From positions 107,269,278 to 107,333,277 of the forward strand of contig JAUPFV010000003.1 of NCBI GenBank assembly GCA_036936605.1: a stretch of 64,000 nt of DNA, given 5' to 3'. Position numbers and translations under genes: made by a program. Positions 1-9,586 of the stretch are shown in pieces (position 1 is the first letter of the stretch; every line of letters starts with the position of its first letter). This DNA is from Limnanthes douglasii subsp. nivea (lineage: Eukaryota > Streptophyta > Magnoliopsida > Brassicales > Limnanthaceae). The notes under the pieces were generated by a model. The model searched no databases. It was given only the letters and a program-made list of their open reading frames with translations, and had not been told where the DNA came from.

Positions 1-2
1 CA

Positions 3-422
3 AAGAAAACTAGGGTGCACAGGCAAGTGAGGTCTACCCCGGTGGCGCCAAATCCCAATCAGAATCAGTCGGGGAACAAAGCAAGAGAGACCAGACAGGG
101 GCATGGTAGGGCAAAAGCTCAGTCTCAGCCAGCTGCTCCTGCTCAGAGTCAACAATCCAGAAACAAGAGAGGGCCATGGGTCCAACCGAAGTGGTTCGCA
201 GAATTAAAAGAAAGTGTGGCCACCATTTTTAATAAAACAAAGGACGAGATGTATTATCGGAGACCAGCCACATTGCAGTCTCCCAGAGAACATCGCAATA
301 ACTCTTTTTGCCAATATCACAATGATATTGGTCATACCACTGATGACTGCATAGCATTGAAACAAGAAGTTTAAAACTTGATTGAGAGGGGAAAGCTGGG
401 GGCTTACGTCAAAAGAAGATGA
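3..422 (+). pseudogene. Ty3 gag C-terminal part with zinc knuckle
   Basis: The open frame enters from the window edge and runs to a stop at 372-374, with another stop at 420-422. It is basic and Gln/Pro/Ser-rich (residues from about 15 to 60 of the visible part), as in the tail of plant gag proteins. It ends in a knuckle of spacing C-x2-H-x4-H-x4-C (from FCQYH to DDC, about 318-359), the form typical of Tat gag. Gag packages element RNA into virus-like particles. The frame is the same as that of protease and pol downstream, so this is one gag-pol reading frame broken by nonsense codons. Confidence 0.8.
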
Positions 423-716
423 GGCAACAGGCCTGACAACACTCACCGGGTTGGTCCAAGTAATGCTGCTCCGGAGGGAGCCATGGTTATAATTGAGACG
501 TTTGATGTGGAATCTGAGTACTTGGATCCTGATCCAACTCGAAACAGAGTGGGTACAATTGAGGAATGTTCTAGGTCGGTCTTCAGACTCATTAAGTTTT
601 TTGAGTCACTTACAATTTTCGGAGGGGACACTATGACAGCTCCTACTGCTTCTTCAAGGAAGAGGCACGTTCATACTTTACCCTCCCAGCTAGAAGGAGG
701 CATGACTTCCTATTAG

Positions 717-1148
717 TCACAAAATTCATTCCCTTTCATTGTTTTTGATGAAGATGATTTAAGAGATATTGCTGGATCTCATGAGGATGTTGTTGTCATA
801 GGAGCATCTATTAGGGGCAACGACATAAGACGAATTTTGGTGGATACTGGAAGCTCAGCCAATATCCTTTTTCTAGCCACATACAAGAGAATGAAAAATC
901 CAGCTGTAATTCAGAGTTCAGACAGATCAATTGTGGGCTTTACAGGCAGCTCAGTAGATGTGATCGGAGAGTTCGAAGAGGAAGTTTTATTGGGCAAGGG
1001 CCCTTTCAAGAAAATGGTCAGAATACTCTTCATTGTGGTGGATTGTCCCACTTGCTATAATGCTATTCTAGGGAGGTCTTGGCTCTCTAGGATGCATGCA
1101 GTGGCTTCAACAGTCCACAAGTGCTTGAAATATGCTGTTCAGCGATAG
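717..1148 (+). pseudogene. Ty3 aspartic protease
   Basis: The segment carries the retropepsin active site as VDTGSSANILF (about 840-872). The flap/C-terminal landmark is YNAILGRSWL about 70 residues later (about 1057-1086). The enzyme cleaves the gag-pol polyprotein. Stops at 714-716 (before it) and 1146-1148 (after it) cut it off from the rest, but both are in the shared frame. The stretch 423-716 between gag and protease is also in frame and has no recognisable domain. Confidence 0.85.
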
Positions 1149-1247
1149 GTTGGAGTCGTCAGGAGCAGTCAAAAGATTGCAAGGGAATGCTATGCTACTA
1201 CTCTGGCTCCCCGAAAACTGGGGGCAACTCGCACCAACGAGAAATAG

Positions 1248-2790
1248 CAGTTTGTGGGGCTTTCTGGGGGTGAGGGTGAAATTGATTACCCCAGAGAGAC
1301 CCCTGGAGTGTTAATACCGGTCGAAGAGGTAGAGACACACTGTTTGGAAGAAGGAAGAAGTGTTAAGATAGGCTCCAAAATACCACCCGATCTAAAAAAT
1401 GAAATGTTAAAGTTTTTGAAGAATCATCAGCACGTTTTTGCTTGGTGCAATGCTGATGTTACTGGGGTCCCAGCAGAAGTGATATCACATCACCTATCTG
1501 TCCGGAGAGACGTAGCACCAGTGGTTCAAAAGATAAGAGCTTTTTCTAAGGAAAAGGCTGATGTCATTGTGCAAGAGGTTGACAGGCTCACAAAGATGGG
1601 GCACATCAAGGAGTCTCAATATCCTTTGTGGACTGCCAATCCGGTTCTGGTAAAGAAGAAAAATGGCAAGTGGCGCATGTGTATTGACTTCACAGATCTC
1701 AATAGGGCTTGCCTAAAAGATTTGTATCCGGTCCCCCGGATTGATCAGTTAGTAGATTCCACCTCTGGGAACAAGCTGCTGTCCTTTATGGACGCCTTCT
1801 CCGGATACAATCAGATTCAAGTGGATCCGAAGGATCAAGAGCATACCACGTTTGTCACTGACAGAGGTCTCCATTGCTATAAGGTAATGCCGTTTGGGCT
1901 GAAAAATGCTGGGGCTACTTATCATAGATTAGTAAACAAAGCTTTCGCTGATCAGATTGGAAGAAATATGGAAGTATACATTGATGATATGATGGTGAAG
2001 AGTGTGGATGAGCAATTGCACTTGTCCGATCTCCAAGAAACATTTTCCAACTTGGTAAAAGTAAATTTGAAATTAAACCCAGAAAAATGTGTGTTCGGAG
2101 TGCAGTCCGGGAAGTTTCTAGGCTATATTATAAGTGAGCATGGAATACAGCCCGATCCGGACCAGCTCAATGCTCTTTTCCAAATGTAGCCTCCTCGGAA
2201 TATTAAAGAAGTACAACGGTTAACGGGGAGATTAGCTGCCTTAAACAGATTCATCTCAAGGTCTTCGGATAGGTGTGCCCCTTTCTTTCAAACCTTGAAG
2301 GGTGCAAAGGGATTCGATTGGACCCCACAGTGTGATGAGGCTTTCAATGAGATCAAAAAGCACCTGTCCTCCCCCAAAACATTGTTTAAGCCAGTTGATG
2401 GGGAGACACTCTTCGTATATTTGGCAGTATCAAGTTGTGCCACCAGTGTTGTATTGGTAAGGGAGGTAGATGGTCATCCCCATCCAGTGTACTACATCAG
2501 CAAAAGTTTGATAGATGCAGAAAGGCGTTACTTGAAACTCGAAAAATTAGCATTAGCCTTGGTGATAGCTGCCAGGAAGATGAGGCCTTATTTCCAGGCT
2601 CATCCCATCATCGTCCAGACTTCTTTTCCCCTAAAGAATGTCCTCCAAAAGGCAGACGTTTCAAGCAGGATGACCAAGTGGTTAGTAGAGTTGGGAGACT
2701 TCGACATAGACTTTGCTCCTCGAACAGCAGTTAAGGCCCAAGTTGTAGCTGACTTTTTGGTTGAATTTCACTCCGACGGGGATACGGATG
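1248..2790 (+). pseudogene. Ty3 reverse transcriptase and RNase H
   Basis: After a stop at 1245-1247 the frame is open through the full polymerase. The conserved VKKKNGKWRMCIDFTDLN block is near 1650-1700. The first catalytic Asp is in FMDAFSGYNQI (about 1786-1818). The YIDD box in VYIDDMMVK is at about 1974-2000, and the LGYIIS block at about 2121. A stop at 2187-2189 interrupts the connection region. The following RNase H runs from about 2310 to 2790, with VYYISKSLIDAERRY and a fairly well kept C-terminal half. Polymerase residues look intact, so the loss is by nonsense codons alone. Confidence 0.9.
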
Positions 2791-2814
2791 AAACTACTGA
2801 CCTAAAAGATAAAA

Positions 2815-3446
2815 AGGTATGGGTCGTCCGAACAGATGGTGGATCTAGCACTATGGGATGTGGTGCAGAGGTGTGTTTAACTTCTCCATATGGAGACAAA
2901 ATGTACCAGGCTATTTGTTTTGCTTTCAGGGCATCCAATAATGAGTCCGAATACGAAGCAGCTATAGCTGGTTTAAAGTTAGCCTACATTTGTGGGGCTA
3001 AGAGGGTCAAGCTACTAAGTGATTCCCAGCTTTTGGTCCATCATGCCCAAGGCCAATCTGAGGCTAAAAAGGGGCAGCTTGTGAAATATTTACTCCTCTT
3101 TAAGAATGAAGCACTCAAGTTTAAAAGTGTTGTTTATGAGCACATTCCCCGGGCAGAAAATGAGCTAGCAGACTCATTGGCAACCATAGCATATACGGAG
3201 TCATATCTATGGATCCATGTGCTGAAAAGCCCCTCCATTCAACTTAGTAAGGGTAAAGAAGAGGAAATTTTTGAAGTGCAAGTGAAACAACCTCAAGACT
3301 TGAGGTTTCCTCTCCTGCAATATCTTTCCGATGGTGTCGTGCCTCCAGATAAGTCACTAGCCAGAACATTAAAACACAAGGCTCGTGGTTTCATCATATT
3401 GAGAGAAGTGTTTTATAAAAAATCTTACAGTAAACCTCTCCTGTGA
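2815..3446 (+). pseudogene. Second, archaeal-type RNase H (aRNH) of the Tat element
   Basis: This is a second RNase H fold, downstream of the usual one. It starts at VRTDGGSSTMGCGAE (about 2827-2870; first Asp of the catalytic set), followed by SNNESEYEAAIAGL (the Glu, about 2936), LLSDSQLLV (Asp, about 3013) and ENELADSLA near 3160 (final Asp). The motif set resembles plant/archaeal RNase H rather than the retroviral one. In Tat elements this extra domain is thought to complement the degenerate first RNase H when the RNA strand is removed. It ends at a stop at 3444-3446, after which the same frame continues into integrase. Confidence 0.85.
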
Positions 3447-4535
3447 TGTTTGGGGGATGAGGAATCTCAAGTAGTCCTCTCCGAATTGTATGACGGTGAG
3501 GGATCAGTCCATTGTGGATTCAGAGCTTTAACAGGAAGAGTTTTACTGTCCGGTTACTATTGGCCATCTATCATGAAAGATGCGAAGGAATTGGTAAGAA
3601 GGTGTGACCCATGCCAGAGGTACAGCAATGAAATTCATGTCCCAGCCATTCCTTTAGAGTCAATTTCTGAGCCTATTCCTTTTGCTCGATGGGGGTTGGA
3701 TTTAGCAGGGCCTCTCCCTGTGGCGTCCGGAGGACGCAAAACTATAATTATGGCCATAGACTACTTCTCGAAGTGGATTGAAGCAGCCCCTCTAGCAGGG
3801 ACAACATCAAAAGCTGTTATAAAATTCATTATATCCAACATCTGTTGCAGATTTGGTGTCCCACAAAAGATAACAACAGCCAATGAGCCACATTTCGACA
3901 ATAGGTAAATGAAGAGCTTCTTTGCCTCAAGGGGTATACAACATTGCTTCTTTTCGCCTTTCCACCCACAAGCAAATGGGCAAGTTGAAGTGACTAATAG
4001 AACTATACTGTCCGGTTTAAAGAAGAATTTGGAAGGGGCTGCTGGGAAGTGGCCTAGTTATTTACAAGAAGTCTTGTGGGCCTATCGGACAACACCTGGG
4101 GCTGCAACACAAGAGTCACCCTTTGCTTTGGTCTATGTGATGGATGCAGTAGCTCCCATAGAAGCAACTCTTCCGTCATTTTGTGTTCACAACTTCTCCG
4201 AACATGCTAACGAGGTGGCAATCAGAGGTCAACTTGATTTGATAGAAGAAAGACGAGTTAAAGCTCACCTTAGAGTTGCACACTATCAGAGCTTGATGAG
4301 AAGCAGGTTTGCTTCCAAAGTTAAAAGAAGAGATTTCCAACCAGGGGACAAAGTATTAAGGAAAGTCTTCTTACACACTAAAGAAAAACTGTTCGGAAAG
4401 CTGGCCCCAACTTGAGAAAGTCCGTATATGGTTGTTGAAAGAATTAAACCTGGAACATATTGGTTGGAGGACAAAGATGGAAGAGTTTTGACTCATCCTT
4501 GGAATATCGAGCATCTCCGGATGTACTTGGAGTAG
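3447..4535 (+). pseudogene. Ty3 integrase
   Basis: An HHCC-type N-terminal zinc region is visible: His near 3515, then CDPCQRY at about 3604. The D,D,E core follows: Asp in WGLDLAGPLP (about 3690) and the WIEAAPL block. The second-Asp region near 3880 reads NEPHF, with Asn where Asp is expected, so a key residue may be changed. FHPQANGQVEVTNR with the Glu is at about 3960-4000. The C-terminal part continues past 4415 and ends with EHLRMYLE before a stop at 4533-4535. In-frame stops at 3906-3908 and 4413-4415 break it. No chromodomain is seen, as expected for Tat. Confidence 0.88.
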
Positions 4536-5020
4536 CATTTGTAAAATATTTACTTGTTTAAACATCCATGTAAATATTTGGGGGCATACTATTTCCTCCC
4601 TGGTGGCACAGGGAGGTTTTAATGAGGTGTCCGGGCTTTTGAATAATATTTGATGCCTTCTTAAAAAATTTCCAAGTGTTTTAAGTTTTGTCCTTTGTCA
4701 CACTATCCAGATTGAAATAACTAAGTGCTATTTAAACTCTAGCCGGAGAACTTAAACACTCTCACTATGAAATAACTAAAGGCTATTTAAACTCTAGCCA
4801 ACAATATTGGAACAAACTATGAAAGAAGATGAGAATTGCATGAAACAAAGATATTCATTAAAATAACTTAAAGTGCCTTGGCCTTCCAAGGACTTTTCAA
4901 ATTGTCCAAAAAGAGAACAGAAAACCTATCTGGTCAGTTGCCGGACACGATTACAAAAAAGAATGCCTTGGCCTTCCAAGGACTTTACTTTGGATAACTA
5001 AGTAAAAACTGAATCATGAA
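4536..5020 (+). repeat. Spacer between integrase and antisense gene, with short direct repeats
   Basis: This spacer is non-coding. A segment reading GAAATAACTAA followed by GCTATTTAAACTCTAGCC occurs twice (about 4714-4744 and 4769-4799). A block with the palindromic core CCTTGG-CCTT-CCAAGG also occurs twice (about 4873-4890 and 4964-4981). It lies 3' of both convergent genes, so it may hold their polyadenylation signals. Confidence 0.6.
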
Positions 5021-7977
5021 TTAAGGCTGAGCCTTAGAAGATGGCTCACCTCCATCTGTCTTTTCCTTCCCTTTGGGATCACTCTTCTCTTCGCCAGGTT
5101 TCTCCTTGGTGTGTTCTTCGTCATCTGAGGAATCACTAGAGTAGCCATACCTATCGCCTTCAGCCATCGTATGATACGGGAGGTCTTCAGGCTCAACATG
5201 AAGCCATAAATCCCCCAAGTTCTTCTTCGGAAACTTCTCATGGAAAAGTAGGACCATATCAGACTTCACCTTGGCATACATCTCCTCCTGAGTGTCGATC
5301 ACATTATTGGCATAAGCATCGATCTTGGCTTGAATCTTGGCCTCCTGCTCCTTTAGCAAAGTCGCTTTCTCCTCGGCAGCCTTAGACACTGTATTCTCAA
5401 GAGCGATTTTGTCATTAGTGAGGTTGGTGATGATTTGATCCTTAACTTTGGATTCACCCTTTGAGGTGGTAAGGTCTTTCTCCAGACCGGACAGCTTCTC
5501 CCGGAGCTCTCTAATGGTGTCCTCTAAAGTGGAGACTTTTGTGATGCTTGCCTCTTGCTTTCTCTTCAACTCCTCGGTTTCCTCCTTTAAAATGTCAGCA
5601 TTGGAAGTGGCAGTGCGAAGGTCATCGGACAACCTCTCTTTGTCAGACTTGAGATCTTTGATGATATCAGCCTGGTTTCGGACTTTTTTCTCCAACACAA
5701 GTACAGGCTGAACGTTGCTCAACAAAGAGTGGTCTATGGGATCCCTTTCACTAGAAATGCTAAAAGTCTTACCATTAAAAGTGACCGTGTTGGAGGTGCT
5801 TGGAGGAAGGTAAGGCCCGGTAAAGTCATCTCTGGGAAGATTGAGGAAGTATTCACCAAGCTCACCAAGACCGGTGATGTCTACTCCATCGATGTTGATA
5901 TCTCCCCCCTCAACCTCATCGGTATGAAAGTCACCCGTAATCTCCTCAGCATGCGTTGGTTCAGCAGGATCAGCTTGGAAAGAAGGCTCTGGAGCCCGGA
6001 GAGAAAGCTCGTCTCCCTTAGAAGTTTTCTTCTTCTTGGCCTCCTGGTCTGTGCCTTCGCTTCCCTGTTTACGATTTCTCTTGGAAGCCTTTGGAGGTTT
6101 TGGGAGATTCGCTTCTTGTTTTTCAGTCTCTTGCTCCACCACTTCCAAGAGAGCAGCATCAATTTGGCTCTGGGCTGGCCCCTCCGGGTCTGTTGGAGCA
6201 TCATTCTCTGCATCAGCAGGGTTAGCACCACCCACCACCTTCTTGCCCTTCTTCTTCTTGCCTTTCATCTTGCTCGGGGCTTTGGCCCGGCCTGGCAGGA
6301 AGAGTGTTCCATCTAGTTCGTGAGTCCTCTTAAGTACAACATCCGGAGGAGGCTGAGTGGTGAGCTCCTCCCAAGTCAAGTCTCTCCGACCTGTGGTGTT
6401 CCATAAGTGAGACCTTGCCAAGTTGCCACTGGTAAAAGCAGCATGGAATCGGTTCCCCCATTTCTCAGCAGTCCAAGCATTGATCTTGGAGCAAGTAGCC
6501 TGCCCGACTTTTTGATAGTCACTAAACTCCTTGGGAAGTACTGCCAAGGTGAAAGTGAGACCCATTAGTTCGAACTACTTTAAAAAAAAGAAACAAAAGT
6601 ATAAAGTGGAAAACTTACGGTCACTCCTCCACCTGCTTCTGAGGAGGCTTGGGTTCACTACGGATTTGATCTTCTGTCCGTTCTCCCAAGCACCACTAAC
6701 GAATAGGAACTGGGTCCTCCAATTCCTCTCCGTCTCCAACAGATCATCAACAGCCTTAAAGTCATCCCCATATTGAAATGGTAAAATGGGATGTTGGGAT
6801 TTCTGCACATACTGGCCACATCAGCAAACTCCTCCATTGGCAGAGGAATCCCGGAGAGCCTTGAGGTCATGATGCAGGCCATGAGGGTATACCAGGCGTT
6901 GGGGCTCAGCTGGCTCGGACAGAGTTTTATCAGATGGAAGTATCTGACAATCTCTGGGTCTAAAGGGAATCTGAGTCCCCAGTTGAATAGCTCCGTGAAC
7001 ATGACAACTTCGCTCAGTTTGCAGTCCATAGGAGTCTCCGGGTGTATGGGGATCCTGATCTTCACATTCTCCTGTATTCCCCATTTTGTACGCATCCGAC
7101 CCAGTTCAGCTGTGTGGATGAACGCGTAGTTGATTTTCTGCAGGGCGAGGAGATAATTAACGCTGACCTTGTGAAAACAAGGCCCCACTCTTCCCTCGAG
7201 GCTCTCCGGCAGATCCGGATGCCTCAAATACAGTTTTTCTTTGCCTTTGTCCTTCTTGGCAACTATTGCACTACTAGTCTGACCGGAGGGCTCAGACTCA
7301 AATGGAGCCTCTTCAACAGAGTCCTCCATAACTTCCTCCATAATTGTTGAAGGGATTTCAGCAGGAGTAGTGGGGGGAGGGTTCAAACTTGACTCAGCCT
7401 TGTCTCCGGACTGCTGGGCCTCTGTGTTCTTCTGGCTTCTGGCCTCCGGTAGAGTATCCGGAGCGGGTGCTTCTCTTTGGAGACTTGGACTGGTGCCCTC
7501 CGGACCGGACAGCCTATCCCTGGGGGCTCTAATAGGCACCTCTGACCCGGTGCTGCTGTCTTTTGCCCCCGACTTTGAGGGAGTGTTTTTAGACCCTTGG
7601 CCTCTAACTAACCGGTCTTTCTTCCTATCGACTAGCTTCTCAGGGGAGTGCTCCGTATCCGACCCCATAGCTATGAAGGGTGAGGGTTTTTTTAGGCTAG
7701 TAGCTGTTACTCCTGGCTCGACAGTAGGCTCCGATTCCTGAACTGAGGAACCAGAGATAATGGGGGAAAGGTTGGTTTGAAACAGTTTTCTAGGCTTAGT
7801 GCCTTTAGAAGAAGAAGAGCCTTGATCTGACTCTGTGGCAGAGGTGATTGGTCTATCGACAGGAGAAGTGGGTAACCCTGCCGCAATTTGTCTTTCTCTT
7901 TCGACTTTTTTAGCATTCTCTAATTCAGAAAGGCTGAGCTACCCGCCTTTGACCAGAGCGTTCCTCGCTGTAAACAT
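5021..7977 (-). pseudogene. Antisense gene of the Tat element with gypsy-type transposase-like domain
   Basis: The gene lies on the opposite strand, between integrase and 3' LTR. It starts at the ATG at 7975-7977; an in-frame stop at 7939-7941 follows after 12 codons. The frame is then open to about 6660 through a charged, Ser/Pro-rich N-terminal region. A folded block follows (about 6700-7230) with GLRFPLDPEIVRYF and LSPNAWYTLMACI. This matches the plant family called putative gypsy-type transposon (Transposase_28). The frame shifts near 6765-6775: WRTQFLFVSGAWENG continues the domain in another frame. A GTAAGT donor near 6616 followed by a T-rich tract suggests an intron before the last exon. 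That exon (5021-6565) is Lys-rich, then a long coiled coil (about 5230-5700), then acidic. Function unknown; such antisense ORFs are known in Tat elements. Confidence 0.75.
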
Positions 7978-8425
7978 AAACTATCGAACAAAGTTTTTGC
8001 TTTAGAGAGAGAGAGAGCTTTGGGAAATTTTGCAGAGTAAATGTGAAAGAGATGGTAAAACAGTAGAAAGTGAGTTTGTATTTATAGTAAATCTGAAAAA
8101 AGAAGTTGATTCCTATGAGAATTCGAAAAGATTGGTAATGATTAAAGACGGCGCTGATGTCATCACCTTTAATTAAAAGGTTGCTTTTCGAAGAAGGTGG
8201 GTTCGAAATTCAAGGTGAAAAAACGGCTGAAGCAACCAATCAAAGAGCGACACGTGTCCCACGAACTCTGGCAAAAACTGTTTTGAATTCGTGAAGCTTT
8301 ATCAGTCCGGATAAACCCATAGTCCAAATTTACAGACCTGTCCGGATTAAAACTACCCCTGATGTTGGACTGTTTTTCAGGTTTTTGACAAAAGTATTTG
8401 CACAAACACCTAAAAAAGGGGCTCC
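7978..8425. other. Spacer between antisense gene and 3' LTR, with polypurine tract
   Basis: This is presumably the leader/promoter side of the antisense gene; a GA-rich stretch lies at about 8005-8022. No coding signal was found. It ends with AAAAAAGGGG at 8412-8421, the likely polypurine tract that primes plus-strand DNA synthesis, four bases before the LTR. Confidence 0.6.
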
Positions 8426-8833
8426 TGATGAGTCCGAATTCTGCATGCTCCCCGGACAAGGACACACCGGTCCAAGCTCTCCGGACCGGACAGATCACTT
8501 CGAACACTTAGCCCAAATGACTGTTCGAACTATGACAAAAGTACTAAAAAACCTAAACACTACTTGACTAAGCTACTTGCTCTCCTACTTAGAGCTCATG
8601 AGTCTTTGAACATGACCCGGGTCCATTTAACATGACCCGAAAGCCCATAAGGGCCCAAACATGAGAGTATAAATACCCAACCACCTGCATTAAGTGTGGG
8701 TAATGAGAATTAACTGCTACCAGCCAGCTTAATTATCTCTCTACTCTCTACACTAAAAATAAAACACTCACATACTACTATTAAACACCAAACAAATTAC
8801 AAGCCTACCCTCAGGCGATAATTATCCACACCA
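8426..8833 (+). repeat. 3' LTR of the Tat element
   Basis: It starts TGATGAGTCCG and ends CCACACCA. The same start and end bound the solo LTR at 28318-28693, whose perfect target duplication proves the boundaries. The two LTRs share GACAAAAGTACTAAAAA, the GACCCG motifs and the promoter box GTATAAATACCCAACCAC (TATA at about 8668-8677). They differ by several indels (408 versus 376 bp). Confidence 0.9.
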
Positions 8834-9229
8834 CTGGCGACGATTTTAAGAATAATGGAAGCGTAATAAGTGACATGAAATGCACTTATCAACATACCTT
8901 CTTTCAATCTGAAATCATACAAACGCTTCTTCAAGTATAATCGGTTTACTACCGATTTCTCTGAGTAAAGATCTCCTAGTTTTTTCCATGCACAGGCAGC
9001 AGTCTTCTCACCACTAATCTCGCGAAGCACATTGTCTTTCACACTCATTAAAATCCAGTACAAAGCCCTTTCTTGAAGATCTTGTTTCTCCTATTCTTTC
9101 ATCTCTTCTGGTAACTTATTCTCCACAGCCCTTGCAGTACCAATGAAGACTTCAGTTTAATCTTCCACAACGCAAAGCTGGATCCCCCATCAATTTTTTC
9201 AATCATGTATTTTGTTGATGTAAACGCCA
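8834..9229 (-). pseudogene. Ty1/copia gag N-terminal fragment, cut by the Tat element
   Basis: On the minus strand the frame starts MAFTSTKYMIEKIDGG at 9229 and continues into a gag_2/UBN2-type copia gag. Landmarks are WKKLGDLYSEKSVVNRLYLK and the block ending RLKEGMLISAF. There is a frame break near 9100-9150. The sequence stops at 8834, exactly at the LTR end of the Tat element, so that element landed inside this gag. The rest of the copia element should continue left of the window, beyond the 5' end of the Tat element. Confidence 0.82.
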
Positions 9230-9252
9230 TTGTGAAACCCTAATTGTAGAAG

Positions 9253-9371
9253 CCCTAATTTCAGCACGTGGCTCTGATACCAAGTGGGTGTTGTGAATAT
9301 GGGGGTTGCAAAAACCCTAATTTCAGTACGTGGCTCTGATACCAAGTGGGTGTTGTGAATATGGGGGTCCG
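9253..9371 (-). repeat. 62-bp tandem duplication carrying the primer binding site
   Basis: Two head-to-tail copies are offset by 62 bp: GGCTCTGATACCA at 9270-9282 and again at 9332-9344. Read on the minus strand this is TGGTATCAGAGCC, the complement of the 3' end of initiator Met tRNA. Each unit also holds the LTR end and the start of the leader, so the element carries two primer binding sites. Confidence 0.85.
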
Positions 9372-9586
9372 GTCCGCATATTCCACCTCCGCATATAAAT
9401 GAGAACAACACGATCTCAACAGTAGTATGATATTGTCCGCTTTGGCACCTGAAGGCCCTCACGGCTTTGCATTTGGTCACTACCAAAAGGCCTCATACTA
9501 GTTAAGGTATGTTCTTACTAATATACCACTAATCCTTCCCATGTTTAACCGATGTGGGATGTGTGAATTTGGTCACCACCCTAACA
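9351..9586 (-). repeat. 5' LTR of the minus-strand copia element
   Basis: Read on the minus strand it starts TGTTAGGGTGGTGACC at 9586 and ends AATATTCACAACA... just before the primer binding site. It contains the CCCACATCGGTTAAACATG block. It is clearly related to the LTRs of the TRIM element at 14592-15340 and to the fragment at 53131-53232, so one LTR family is present four times in the window. Confidence 0.85.

Larger units (their letters stand above)
1..8833 (+). mobile_element. Ty3/gypsy retrotransposon, Tat lineage, right-hand part
   Basis: Gag end, protease, reverse transcriptase, RNase H, a second (archaeal-type) RNase H and integrase lie in order on the plus strand. They are followed by a long antisense gene and a 3' LTR. 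The second RNase H after the normal one, and an antisense ORF between integrase and LTR, are hallmarks of the Tat lineage (Ogre, Retand and relatives). The 5' LTR and most of gag lie left of the window. The right boundary at 8833 is fixed by comparison with the solo LTR at 28318-28693. The element is inserted in a minus-strand copia gag; the bases after the LTR, CTGGC at 8834-8838, should be its target duplication. It is inactive, with many in-frame stops. Confidence 0.9.

Noticed and set aside
7370..7741. Plus-strand frame of 123 codons
   Set aside because: Shadow of the antisense gene of the Tat element.
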